Source: Ancistrus triradiatus (Eukaryota > Chordata > Actinopteri > Siluriformes > Loricariidae). From it: a stretch of DNA of 64,000 nt. Each line of letters starts with the position of its first letter. Positions within the stretch are counted from its first letter, which is position 1. Both the position numbers and the translations under genes were made by a program. Of this stretch, positions 30,092 to 41,448 are shown in pieces. The stretch is from NCBI GenBank assembly GCA_025084515.1, contig JAJAGP010000231.1, forward strand, positions 1 through 64,000, read 5' to 3'. Below the pieces are notes generated by a model that was not told the DNA's origin, made no database searches, and saw only the letters and a program-made list of their open reading frames with translations.

Positions 30092-31317
30092 TAAAGAACT
30101 GTGGAGGAGAGATTTATAGTGATAGTAATTCTACGGTGTTTACAATAGGCTATGTTTAAGATGTAAAAAAAAAAAGCAGATAACTGATCAAATTATCAGA
30201 CAGTAGCTCATAACTTAACTCCTGTTGCCAGGTTAAATCTCATGAAAGGAAAAGGTGCTTAAATTTATCTCTGAATATATTTTCCTACCCTGCAAATACA
30301 TTTGTCCAGACATACACTCCTCACTACACAGGCCATAATTCCACTCTGAATGTATGTCAAAGAGAGAAGAAAATGGTAAGAATATATGCTTGTCAGATTG
30401 AGAGTGTGTTTATGAGTGGGCTGGAATGGGCTTTGCCCACCCAGAAACATCTGCCAATTAAATCCAAAAAAAAAACAAAAAAAACACCCTTATAGACTTT
30501 CAATGCGAGAAAGGTTAGGCCTGGAAAAACAATACAAACACCTCATAATTCTTGAGTATCCTAAAAAGAGAACCAATGTGATATAAAAATTAAAAATAAA
30601 CAATTTCTTGTCGTTCCTGGATCCATTAAACAAGATCATGAAAAGAAATACCTTTCTGCAAACTTATCGTTTGCTTGAATCAGCTTAATCAGATGAGTAT
30701 CATTATTTTGCTCATATGGAGTTTGTTTAAAATAAAATGACATTAGAAATTCAGTTATTTATCCATCTGGTTCTTGGACGTTAATATCAGCAGTGCATGA
30801 TTTTGACATGATTTGTTGACTTGCAGCTTGAAACAACATAGTTATTTTTCGGAAAATAAACAAGGTCCTTTATTATTGCTCACCCATAAATTATTCATAT
30901 GATACACTTTCTCCTTAGTGCACATTTATACCACGCCTGATTGAACATCCTATCTGAATAAAATGGTCCTAATTTAAAATTTTACATGCTGCCATTATTT
31001 CTACCTTCATGTGTCATAAAATAGACATTTAATTTACTATTGTATTGAACTACTGTATATTTACTTTAAACTTGGGAACAGTGAAATTACTTCCATTGCT
31101 CGTTGTTTGCTGCAATTTTATAATTGGTCAACCAGCTTTCATATTTAAGTTTTATTGTCATTTCAATAAGAACTCCATTTTGAAGGTGTGGGAGTGCTTA
31201 ATCAGTGATCCACATTTACTTTATCGCCAAACTAACACTTCATCCGACATGCGGTACAGGCATCTGTACACTGCATAAGTACACTGCGAATCCTTGTTGT
31301 AGCAAACTGCTCTCTAC
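30092..31317. other. nothing recognised
   Basis: AT-rich intergenic sequence with A-runs near 30167 and 30465. No gene is supported. Confidence 0.45.
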
Positions 31318-31505
31318 ATCTACCTACGTCTACATCTACGCATATAGCAGATGTCCTTATCCAGAGCCAGAGGGACTTACAACTGATGCAATCCAAGCAA
31401 CTGTGGGTTAAGGGCCTTGCTCAAGGACTCAACAGTGGTCCAGAGGTGGAATTTGAACCCTGGACTTTCTTGTCCACAGTCCAGTACCTTAACCACTAGT
31501 CCCTG
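31318..31505 (+). repeat. AGCAGATG interspersed repeat, copy 3
   Basis: ATAGCAGATGTCCTTATCCA, then GTGGGTTAAGGGCCTTGCTC, CAGAGGTGGAATTTGAACCC and AGTACCTTAACCACTAG. It is the same family as 14806. Confidence 0.8.
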
Positions 31506-31740
31506 CTCTCAACACTTCAGTTAACACCTTTGGTTTTTGTCCATTGTTTTCTCTGATTCTTCTAAGTTATATTAGCAGTCTTGTATAATTTCACAGTTGA
31601 GTTTGCATGTCTTGCAAGTTTCTTTTAAGTTACCACTTCATTTAATTGTCACTGGTTTAATGATATACCATATTTAATAAATTGAACATTTTTGTTGTTG
31701 CTAACCCAAATAATCTAAATTCCCACCAAAAGATAAGTGA

Positions 31741-32470
31741 GAGTCAAGTCAGATTTATTTATATAGCGCTTTTTACAATGGAGCATTGTCTCAAAGCAAC
31801 TTTACAAGTTTAGATTATCTCCTAATAACTACGTCCAATCCCAAACTGAGCAAGCCTAGGGCGACAGTGGCAAGGAAAAACTCCCTGAGTGTTATAGGAA
31901 GAAACCTTAGGAGGACCAAGACTCAAAAAGGGACCCAACCTCCTTGGGCGGCGTAGATGATAAATCTAAGAGCGAAACTAAAGTCATGGAGTCAAAGTTA
32001 AAATAAAATGTGAAGTATGCACATCGACATTAAGTGGCCCGGGTATGATGGGGCTGGAGCTGATGACGGAAGCAGCTTGACTGGAGCTACAGCAGATGAA
32101 CATCATGTGTGGGGCTGGAACTGATACCGGAACACAGCTCGGAGAGAAAACAGAAAATGTAATTAGTTATTGATTAAGAGCACAGTGACTGTTAACAATC
32201 ACTGATGCCATGTCAATCACTGATGCCATGTGTAGCATGAGGCCCCAGCAGCATTAGCTATAGCAGCATAGCTAGAAAGAGGAGAACTGGTAGGTAACAC
32301 AGCCAAGAGGGATCACATGAGACATTGGCAACCCCACGGGAGGCAGAAGACAGCAACCCAACGTCTCTGATCACCATAAGACTCTTTGACCATGAACCCC
32401 CAGCTAGGAACAACCTAGGAACATCTCTGTGTGAGATGGAAGTGAGATGGCAAAATGAAGAGTCTGTTTT
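31741..32470 (-). mobile_element. (TTGAC)n-tailed retroelement, longest copy
   Basis: The complement of the 20178 element, starting GAGTCAAGTCAGATTTATTT and AGCGCTTTTTACAATGGAGC. It extends about 300 bp further (CATGAGACATTGGCAACCCC region). No RT frame is seen, so it may be a LINE 3' end or a SINE using that end. Its 5' limit is uncertain. Confidence 0.65.
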
Positions 32471-33023
32471 TATAGAGTATTTCAAAGTACTTTCCTTTAA
32501 CTGTTTCATTATGTGGATTTCTTTTATGTAAGCATAAGACTATTGTCGTAATCATAAAACATTTTATTAGAATCTGGCTCTTTTTTTTTGTGGCTATGTA
32601 GTCATGGAGAGGATGGGTGACGTTTGGTAGATGAACTCAGGGGATGGTGGCAATAATGCTGTAGTGCTTTTTAACACTCCTCCACCTCCAGCCAGCTCTG
32701 GGACTGATGCTGCATTGGAATATTCACACCTGCTCCCTGCTCCTGGCTTTAATCAACTTATGTCACTAGCCTCACGCAAACCTGCTAAAAAGGTCTGAAG
32801 GGAATGCTGCTGCAAGGGAAGAATTAGAGTTAATCAAACACATAAACATGCTTCAGAATAAAGGCCATGCAGCCATTTACTTTTGGTTTATTTATAATTG
32901 GATAATTTATTTCACCTTTCAGATTCCGGGTTGCTTTATCCATCTCTCTGTCTCTGTCCCAACAAACCTGCACTCTTCATGAAGCTGGCATACATGATGT
33001 TGCTGCAAAATGGAAAGCTTTTG
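32471..33023. other. nothing recognised
   Basis: Intergenic. No gene or classified repeat is supported. Confidence 0.45.
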
Positions 33024-33806
33024 TATTAAACCCAATACTTTGTCATTTATTTATTTAGGAAAATGATCCAATATTGTGAGTGACAAAAGTTTGTGAACCT
33101 TTGCTGTCAGTATCTCTTGTAGCCCCCTGGTTCATCAATAACTGCAGCTAAACTTTTCTGTAATTGTTGATCAGTGCTGCACATCGGTTCTAGCCCATTC
33201 TTCTGTAACAGCATCAGCACTTGGGTGGTGGTGGGCTTCCTCACATGAACTGTCACTTCAGATCGTTCCACTACATTTCCATTAAAATAAGGTCTGGATA
33301 TTGATTTGGCTATTCCACAACATTAACTTTAATCTTCTTTAACCATTCTTTGGTAAAACTACGTGTGGGTTTTGGGTAATTTTCTTGCTGCATGACCCAC
33401 TTCACTTAAGATTCAATTGACAGACAGATGTCCTAACATTTTCCTTTAGATTTTACTGGTATGATTCAGAATTCATTGTTTCATCACTGATGGCAAGCAG
33501 TCCTGGCTTAGACACAGCAAAACAAGCCCATAAAAGGTATGGTTGTTATTGTGAAATGCAGTGTTTTCCTTTCTCCATATATAATGCTTCTCATTTAAAC
33601 CAAAACACTGTATTTTTGTCTCATCTTTCTACAAAATATTTTTCCAATAGCCTTCTGGATTGTCCATCTGACATCTGATGGTCATCAGTGTTCCCTTTAG
33701 AGAGACGTGGGTTTCTCCTCCCAATCCTGCCATGCACCATTGTTGTTCAGTGTTCTCTTGATGGTGGACTCATGAACATTGACATTAGCCAGGGTTAATG
33801 AGGGCT
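33024..33806 (-). mobile_element. Tc1-B copy 4a, decayed, left arm of an inverted pair
   Basis: It reads as the complement of Tc1-B from the C-terminal transposase (GATCAGTGCTGCACATCGGT) up to the second helix-turn-helix (GGACTCATGAACATTGACAT). It is heavily mutated with many small gaps and has no outer TIR. Confidence 0.8.
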
Positions 33807-34365
33807 TTCCAGAAGGTTATTGGGGAAAAAAAAACATTTTGTAAATGTATGAGACAGAAATACAAATTTTTGGCTTAAATGAATAATGGTTATTTCTGGA
33901 GAAAGGAAAACACTGCCTTCTGGCATAAGACCTTATCTGTGAAACATGTTATGGTAGTATCATAGTTTGAGGATGTTTTGCTTCATCTAGGTCAGGACAG
34001 CTTGCCCTCAATGATGGTACAATGAATTCTGAATTTTACCAGCAAATCTAAATGAAAATGTCAGGACATCAGTCCATGACCTGAATCTCAAGAAAATATG
34101 GTTCATGCAGCAAGATTTAATCACACAAATCATTCTACCAAAGAATGGTTAAAGTACAATAAAACTAATGTTTTGGAATGGCCAAGCTCTGACCTTAATC
34201 GAAATTAAATGTTGTGGAAGGACATAAATCAAGCAGTTCATGTGAGAAATTTGTTCATTTGGGTTATCTTTATTTATTTTAAGGCTTGTGTGAAATCTGA
34301 TGATGTTTTAGGTCATATGTATGGAAAAATATTGACAATTCTAAAGAATTCACAAACTTCTGAGC
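33807..34365 (+). mobile_element. Tc1-B copy 4b, decayed, right arm of an inverted pair
   Basis: From CCAGAAGGTTATTGG the sequence switches to the plus strand: GGAGAAAGGAAAACACTGCC, GTCAGGACATCAGTCCATGA, ACCAAAGAATGGTTAAAGTA. It continues to the subterminal ATCTGATGATGTTTTAGGTC region. It joins copy 4a head to head with no spacer. Confidence 0.8.
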
Positions 34366-34814
34366 GCCAATTTACAGATAGGAATGCGGTTCTTATGATG
34401 AACATTCAACGATGAATGTTGAACATAAAAAAGGCTCTCTGAGAACTGCATTCGTACTCTGGACTGCATATCAGCTAGTCTAGATTCTGTCTGTGCTGAG
34501 TTTGCATGTCTCACGTCTGCATGGGTTTTCTTGGTATACTCCTGTTTCATCTCCCATTGCAAAGATATGTGCTAGGTTAACTGGTCCTTAAATTGTCCCA
34601 TGCCCCTGTTAAGAATATAGCAACTGATGCCTACATGATATTAATAAAATATACCATAAAATATCCGCTGGAAAAGATCTTTCCCCACATACAGAATACC
34701 TATTAGTTTTTTTTTCTTATTTCCTTATTCTAGAACCTAGTATGTAGCAACCAAATGACAGTTACAGCTCAGTTAAACTGAGCAACCAAGCGGAACAAAA
34801 GGAATTTATCATTT
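34366..34814. other. nothing recognised
   Basis: A short self-similar stretch (GAACATTCAACGATGAATGT) lies at 34399. No gene is supported. Confidence 0.4.
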
Positions 34815-34921
34815 AGGCTGGTGCGGCATGATGGTCCAAGTGGTTAGCTACTGTAGTAAAAAATATATTACATTATAGGTAGTGTGTCGTCACATAAGTG
34901 GCTGTGGGAACTTACACTTTA

Positions 34922-35220
34922 GAACACTTTATTATTCATTCACTCCACACTCATTTAATCCTTTACAGGGTCACGGGAGAGCCGGTGCCTAGCCGGCAGC
35001 ATAGGTGACAAGACAGGAACAAACCTAGACAAGGCGCCAATCCACTGTAGGGCACATATAATTGCACATTCATATACTAGGACCACTTTAATGTAATCAA
35101 TTAACCTAAAGCATGTGTTTGGACTGTGGGAGGAGATCGGAGCAAATGTGGAGTAAACCCAGGCAGACATGGGGAGGACATGTATACTCCACACAGAAAA
35201 GACCCAGACTGCTCCACCAG
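34922..35220 (-). repeat. tRNA-head SINE-like repeat, minus copy, split
   Basis: Tail ATTATTCATTCACTCCACAC, middle GGTTAATTGATT complement and GGACTGTGGGAGGAGATCGG. It then breaks at AGACTGCTCCACC and resumes at 35402 after a Tc1-B scrap. Confidence 0.75.
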
Positions 35221-35401
35221 ATACTGAAAGCAAAGGTTCAAATACTTTTGCCACTCACTAATATGTAATCATCTTCCTCAATAAAAATGACCAAGTAAAA
35301 TATTTTGTCTCATTTGTTTATCTTGGTTCTCTTTATCTACTTTTAGGACTTGTGTGAAAATCTGATGATGTTTTAGATCATATTTATGCAGAAATATAGA
35401 A
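35221..35401 (+). mobile_element. Tc1-B 3' scrap inside a SINE-like repeat
   Basis: It begins AGATACTGAAAGCAAAGGTT (the transposase stop region) and ends AGAAATATAGAAA, short of the outer TIR. Both flanks carry CCAGACTGCTCCACC (35206-35220 and 35402-35416). Confidence 0.8.
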
Positions 35402-35812
35402 ACCAGACTGCTCCACCTGGGATCGAACCCAGGACCTTTTTGCTGTGAGGCAAGGTTCCACCTACAACACTTTCATTTGCATCAATTACATTTTTGTGGT
35501 GATTGAGACACAAGTAAAAGCTATTGTTTTGCAATAAAGTCCCTCCAGAGAAATTTTATATCGTTTACACTAAAGATGCAAGTCACATACGAATGTAACG
35601 AATGTAAAGTTATCTGCAGATTGGAGTTAAGCTTTGTGTTAGGTAAGCAGAAAGTCCTCACAGAAAGGACCCAAATTGCTTCACCTGGGATTGAACCCAG
35701 GACCTTTTCACTTTGAGGCAAGGTTCCGCCTACAACACTTGAATTTGCATCAATTACATTTTTGTGGTGATTGAGACACAAGTAAAAGCTATTGTTTTGC
35801 AATAAACAAAGA
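35395..35812. repeat. imperfect tandem duplication, period about 270 bp
   Basis: GAACCCAGGACCTTTT...GAGGCAAGGTTCC(A/G)CCTACAACACTT and then ATTTGCATCAATTACATTTT, GTGGTGATTGAGACACAAGT, AAAAGCTATTGTTTTGCAAT occur twice, about 35424-35536 and 35694-35804, in the same orientation. The unit includes a SINE-like head. Confidence 0.85.
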
Positions 35813-36789
35813 CTTCTATATATAACTTTACACTAAAATAAAAAGGATCTATGGGTGAGACTAAAAATGGATCAAGAGGCACCCTAATGTAGAGTGATTT
35901 CAAAGCTGGCTTTGATGCATACACGTACAAAGAATTACCATAATATAAAGTACAAAAAGTCAGTTCAACAACTCAACTAACGTAGACATTCAACTCTTTT
36001 CAGATAAAAATAATTCACTTCAAGAAAGTTGACAGGCTAAGTGAAAGAAGGAAGGGACGAAAACAGAACATGGTGTGTGAATTTTTTGAGGGCATATTTA
36101 ACATTTTCCCTTGTCTATGTGAAGACTCCCTCTGTCTCTTAAAACAGCCTGTACACACTCTTTCATAAGACAAGTTTTCTAATTGCTGCCGACAGTCTGT
36201 CAGAATGCATTTATGTTTGGATTCACTGTAAAATGTTTAAACTGCAGAAATCACTGAATATATTTGCTGTGTTCACTGGTGTCACGCGGTGGTTATGTAA
36301 GATCAGATTTTGAAGATTAAACATGCCAGTAATAACACATACCTTTATTTCTGAAGGATGTAATTTTTATGTTCTCTCAAAAGAACGTGAACATAAATAA
36401 CGTTTAATGTTACATTGATGTTTTAGATTATATAATGCTAAGCCTTGTTCTCTTTCCAGAGAAGGAACTGTTATAAATAATAAAAGAGTTTCAGAGTGTA
36501 ATTGCATTAGAGGTAAACTGCAGAGTGGTGTCCTGAGGCGGAGGTAATATCCTAAAAGCAGTGGGTAAAGCTGTGGTAATGAATGCCTGTTGAGAGGGAA
36601 TTGCCCAGTTGAGCCATTTATCAACAAATCATATTTATCAGTCCCTCCAGAGAAATACCGTTTATACCGTTTACACTAAAGAAATGTTTGTAAGTTTGTC
36701 TAATGCTGTTGTCATGGAAACATGCAAGTCAAACTATATGTAACTTGTTCTGGAAAATGGTTTGGATAGTGAATATTTGGTTTTCACTA
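35813..36789. other. nothing recognised apart from a short repeat
   Basis: GTCCCTCCAGAGAAAT...CCGTTTACACTAAAG at 36641-36684 repeats 35539-35575 (same strand). The 86-codon minus frame at 36367-36627 has no recognisable content. Confidence 0.4.
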
Positions 36790-37129
36790 TCAACGGTATC
36801 AGATGGATCCTGCGTGCTCTTACAAGTGCGCTTGGAGAAGACACACACAGAGTCTTCTAAAGTTTATTATTACATTCAACAGCTTATATACCATAGCACA
36901 GAAATAACAATAGTTAGAGGTATTGCCTACCAGTAAAACGCAAAAAAAAGGTTACGTGGTCGTCATGACCTGACTACGTGCCATTTCGAATAAGAACTAG
37001 ATAAGACGTCTTTGAGAAAGTATTGTTGAAAAGCTGCTACTTGAACAAGGAGGAACATTCTGCTCTTAAGCTCTGCTGCGATAAGCAATGTGGCCTTCAG
37101 AAAGTCACAACGTCCACATAACCCTAACA
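36790..37129 (-). mobile_element. possible solo LTR
   Basis: On the minus strand a stretch beginning TGTTAGGGTTATGTGG at 37129 contains GGTATATAAGC (TATA-like) and, about 20 bp on, AATAATAAA (polyadenylation-like), followed by TCTGTGTGTGTCTTCTCC and GCGCACTT. This is LTR promoter/R-region architecture. The 3' boundary, partner LTR and target-site duplication were not found. Confidence 0.35.
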
Positions 37130-37878
37130 GATTCCCAAGCCGAAACCATTCACAAAATACCTAATAGCTCCCACCTTACATGCTGTAATAAACAGCATGT
37201 ACCTTAAAGATGATAGCGATCAATAGGGCTCAAGAAAGCCTTAACGTATTTATCTAAGCAGTACATAATACTGCTCAATACTGATTAATATAATTAAAAT
37301 GGGATAAGACAAAAAATGGGATAAAAGAAAATTGTTCCTTATAATTCTTCTGTTTGAAGATCTACAGTCTTTAACAACTACAACCATTATCTTTGGCCAT
37401 CAAATTATTAGTAAACAAAGACTTAATAACAGATTATTCAATGCAACGACTAATTAACCTTCTAATCCATTGGAGAGTACAACATAAAAGTAGAGCTAAA
37501 AACACAAATATGATAAATACACCAATGCTTAGATGGCCAATTAATATTTTTTAATCTGCTTTTCTCCTTGACCCATTGATGCTCACCCAAAATAAAATGA
37601 AAACTAGAGTGCATTTGAAATTCCCACTATGTGGAAATCAGCCTCTATTCACTCTCTTCCACTACAACAAAATAACAAACTAAACATAACCGAAAAAATC
37701 AGGTGAGCACCTTACTTTCTATGTCCTATCCCTACATGCATGTAGTCCTCTGATCATATAATTACTGGAACCTTCTTATGACAAATTCATTAACCATTTA
37801 AGTTTCTTTCTATACCTGCAAGGCCACCCTTCACCACTTTCTTTAACCTTCACATCTAACTCAGCAAGTAAACGTTAT
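37130..37878. other. nothing firmly recognised
   Basis: CCAAGCCGAAACCATTCACA plus AAATACCTAATAG at 37136 resembles CCAAGCCAAAACCACAGTCA plus AAATACCTAACAC at 40688. The two flanks of the gypsy copy may therefore belong to one older element. Confidence 0.35.
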
Positions 37879-38247
37879 TGTAACGACGGAGGTTTACAGG
37901 AGGAATGGAGACGAGTGCAGGTGATATATAAACATCAATGGGTTTATTTACGGAGCAAACGAACGCAACAGTGCGGACCGTAGCGAGCTAAAGCGGGCTT
38001 ACAGCAAAACAAGATGTCCAAAGCCAATAAGGAGTATCTGGCGCCAAGGCGTAAGCAAACTCGAGTCATCAAAAGCGGTCGTTACCACCAAACAAAACAA
38101 GCATCCAAACATATAAGCATAGATGTAGACATTCCGATAGCTAGGGCCCTGCTTAAATACAGTCATTCCCAGCTGTAGACAATCCAATCCAGGGCCCTAG
38201 CTTCTACTTCATTTGTTCCGCTGTCAGGCGGAGCACCGCAAATGACA
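37879..38247 (-). repeat. 3' LTR of the gypsy element, 369 bp
   Basis: On the minus strand it runs from TGTCATTTGCGGTGCTCCGC to CCTCCGTCGTTACA, with the canonical TG...CA ends. GTATTTAAGCAGGGCCC serves as a TATA-like box near 38150 and GTAAATAAACCC as a polyadenylation signal near 37945. No good polypurine tract is seen directly upstream. Confidence 0.65.
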
Positions 38248-38439
38248 CGGACTGGATCGCCCCTAGCGATTAGGAGGGGCATAAAAAACCCACATCCAAG
38301 GCGATCCGTGATCCTCAAAGGTAACATCTCGGGAACAAACAACGTCCTGGCTGGCCTCTCGTAAACAAACGGCCTCAGGGACGGCCTCTCGTGAACAAAC
38401 AACAACTCCCAGGAGAGGTGGCCAATGAGACGGTCAGAA

Positions 38440-38628
38440 GGGAGGATGGTGTCCGATGCCTCCGCAAAGGGGATGGTCTCGTGGTGGTTCCCGGCAAGGA
38501 CCAGAGGCAGGGGAGGTGTCCGGTGAGTGATCCGCCCAAGCAACCTGCCATCCAGCGCGTAGGCCCGTGCGGGGTGCTCCAGGTTCTCCAGTCGGGTGCC
38601 GAGCTTGGCTGCGAGATCCTGGTCAATT
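38440..38628 (-). pseudogene. gypsy aspartic protease remnant
   Basis: Across frames, the minus strand reads KLGTRLENLEHPARAYALDG, then RLLGRITHRTPPLPLVLAGN and HHETI. This is the segment after the active site in teleost gypsy proteases. The D-S/T-G active-site motif is not visible; the sequence in front of this segment is the inserted short repeat. The frame continuing towards 38163 contains no pol domain. Confidence 0.7.
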
Positions 38629-38631
38629 AGA

Positions 38632-38828
38632 TTACATTTACATTTTTTGAATTTACATTTACAGCATTTAGCAGATGCCCTTATCCAGAGCGACTTACAA
38701 TTGGTACAGTCTTACAATCCAAGCAATTGTGGGTTAAGACCCAACAGTGGAAATTTGGCAGAGGTGGAATTTGAACCCTGGACCATCTGGTCCATAGTTC
38801 AGTACCTTACCCGCTAGGCTACCACAGT
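38632..38828 (+). repeat. AGCAGATGC interspersed repeat, copy 4, nested in gypsy
   Basis: TTACAGCATTTAGCAGATGC, then TTGTGGGTTAAG, TGAACCCTGGACCATCTGGT and CTAGGCTACCACAG, lying between gag and protease of the gypsy copy. A target-site duplication was not found. Confidence 0.85.
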
Positions 38829-38865
38829 TTGGGTGTGCTCGCCAGGGTTGCCAGTGTCCCCAACT

Positions 38866-39911
38866 TCACTGGCGTGCCTGGTCTTTTGGGCAGATGTCGC
38901 ACTCTTGGATTCGGTGGCCGGGTTGCCCACAATTTGCTTCCTGCCCATTCGGTGGGGGAGAGCCTAGGGTGCCCCAGTTGCATGGGCTCAGCTCTCCCAT
39001 GCTGCGAGGAGGGTCTGCCGGGGGAGGTGCGGAACCCGAAGCAGTGGGTCTGGGGCACGGAGGCGACACCTCTTGGACCGAGCGCAAGGCCCCCTCCAAC
39101 CTAGGCGCATGCATGCGTTGGTGCAAGCAGATGGCCAAGTCTACTAAAGCCTGTAGGTTGTCGGGATCTTCACGGACCGCTAACTCGTCCTTGAGCCGGT
39201 CGGACAGACCGGACTGGAAGGCCTTGCGCAATGCTTGCACATTCCATCCGGAGTCCGTGGCCAACGACCAAAACTCCACGGCATAGTCAGAGACTGACCG
39301 GGAGCCCTGCTGAAGGCCCATGAAGCTCCCCAATGCCACTTCCCCATGGATTGGGTGGTTGAACACCACTCTGAACCGCTGCAGGAAGGTGCCATACGGG
39401 AGATCCTCGAACCCATCTCGGGAGAGCGCGTCCTCAGCCCACGTGAGGGTTCTTCCCCGAAGGAGGCCCACCACGTATGAGATCTTGCTGGCATCTGAGA
39501 CGAAGGTCAAGGGACTCTGCTGGAACACCAGACCTCACTGCATCAGGAACCCATGGCACTTGGTGAGGTCGCCGGCGTAGGGCTCCGGGTGGGTGATGAG
39601 GGTTTCGACTCAGAGGAGGGCAAACAAGGGCTTGGCTTGGCCCTGCTATCCATTGGCGGCCCAGTCGGAGGGTCCAGAGGGGCAGTGGAGACTTGATCAC
39701 CACCGGGGTTGGGCGAGGTCTGGCTCCCGGCAGCAAGGTTAGCATTCTGAGTGGTAGAAACGAGAAGCTGATTAATTTTGGCTGAGAGATTGGATACCAG
39801 GCGATTAAGGAGACGGTTAGACTCGAGTAAGTTGTGGAGAAGTTTATGATGCTGGGCTAGCACAATGTCAACCGGAAGTTGGTTGGCGGTCTGCTGATCT
39901 GCGGGTTCCAT
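38866..39911 (-). pseudogene. gypsy gag, frameshifted with a nonsense codon
   Basis: It starts MEPADQQTANQLPVDIVLAQ with a Leu/Asn-rich coiled-coil-like stretch, and a Pro/Ser-rich linker follows. After a frameshift and a TGA near 39538, the capsid-like part continues: SKISYVVGLLRGRTLTWAED, FNHPIHGEVALGSFMGLQQG, and ends with a zinc-knuckle NCGQPGHRIQEC. That knuckle keeps C-x4-H-x4-C but lacks the first Cys. Gag would package element RNA; this copy cannot make it intact. Confidence 0.85.
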
Positions 39912-40200
39912 GTTGGCCAGATTATTCTGTTAAGGGTCGGATCGTGGAACCCAAAGCCGGCAGTGGGCATCCAGAAGGCCGGTGGGGAGAAGGACAGCGT
40001 AACCGGGGAGCTGAGGGAGAGAGAAACTGGCTGTGAGTACCAATGAAGAAAAACGGGAGCGGCAGCCAACCGATCTCTAGGAAGCAAGCATAACACATAC
40101 ACATGCCGCACTTGGAGAAAACATAAACAAAAGGTGAAGGGATCGTGTAAAAATAACCAAACGGGGAAAAAGCGGAGGCAACCCAGAGCGAACCCTAACA

Positions 40201-41444
40201 AGAATAGTTATAATAGATTTTCTCACATCAGCTGTACAAAGGTTTTATAAAGTTTTGTTAAATTTTCCTTAATTTCCTCAATCTACCAGTTTTACGCCTG
40301 TGCCTGGCTTAAGTTGTCCCAATTTTATAGTGGGATCTTACCTATCGTTAACTAACCAGCCCTCCGCACTGGCCAATCAGCAGATTCAACATTCAAAGGA
40401 TGTAATATTCAGAAGTGCCACTATTACTGAGGAGTATAGAAAACAGCACTTTAATATTTACTATACAATTAATTAATATAAAATGTGTGCATTAAAACAA
40501 AAAGAAATGCTTGAGTCATCAAGATAAAGTACTGGCAGAAAGGGAGTTCTCAGGCAGAGGTTACAATACCTATAAGCTAGAAACAGATCCAATATATAAC
40601 ATTTTGCACTACATTATGAACACGTGGATCCAGTGTCCACCAGAAATTTTTGTTTAGTTCCATTAACTGATTGTATAATCACAGCCCCAAGCCAAAACCA
40701 CAGTCATCCATTCGGAAAATACCTAACACTTTGCCTCTCTACCCTGTACAGATAGCTCATTCCTAACAGGACTACTGCATATGTGAGTCTTTTAGTGCTG
40801 AATGCTGTAATATAAATAACAATTACCTCATAATTTACCACTGAATAAAATGAATGTTCAGGTACAGTATAATAGGAGGGAAGTGGGTGCTATAAATAGA
40901 GGTAAGAAGCCATTCAGATTGCCATCTACTTCCATAAATTATACTGATGCACACTCACACAGCACCAAATTTGATTTCTTTGATTGTATTATGGAAATGT
41001 AATTTGTTATAATGGGAGCTTGTCGATAGTGGTTTAGGTGGTTAAAATGCATTGTACCATGAGTTCAGATAGTAGAACTTCAGGTAGTGGAAATCAAATG
41101 TATTTGTATATTTAAGGTCTGCATGATTGTGAAATTGGGCAGTTTGGATTATAGTTCTGGATTGGATTGGGTTTGGATTATAGTTCTGGTGACCTCTGAT
41201 GGTTGGGAGTTATTATAGTAGACAGGAATGGCTAATTCATAAAGTCTGGTGAGATTAGTATTGTACTCAAAACCGCTAGAAGCAAGTGAGTCCAGACAAA
41301 GTCCAGGGAAGATTGAGTCTGAGTCACCACATAAAGTCAACTGAATATGGCCAACAACATCCATTCTATCCAGTTTTATTATTACATGGGAAAACATAAT
41401 AACAACATGTCAATCTGCCCACAGATGTTGCAGCTGGGCTTGTA
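40201..41444. other. nothing recognised
   Basis: Intergenic. TTTGGATTATAGTTCTGG occurs twice in tandem at about 41140-41190. No gene is supported. Confidence 0.45.
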
Positions 41445-41448
41445 GATA

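Larger units (their letters stand above)
37879..40200 (-). mobile_element. Ty3/gypsy LTR retrotransposon, internally deleted
   Basis: GC-richer than its surroundings. In minus-strand order it has a leader (40200-39912), gag (39911-38866), an inserted short repeat, a protease segment (about 38620-38440) and a 3' LTR (38247-37879). RT, RNase H and integrase are missing. No 5' LTR matching the 3' LTR is visible beyond 40200. Confidence 0.85.

Noticed and set aside
35395..35812. CRISPR-like direct repeats
   Set aside because: There are only two long units in a eukaryotic context; this is a tandem duplication, not a repeat-spacer array.
36790..37129. endogenous retrovirus with coding genes
   Set aside because: Only LTR-like signals are visible; no gag, pol or env frame of retroviral type flanks it, so it is kept as a possible solo LTR.
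38391..39580. several plus-strand frames in a GC-rich block that looks like a host exon cluster
   Set aside because: They are antisense shadows of gypsy gag and protease; GC content comes from the retrotransposon.
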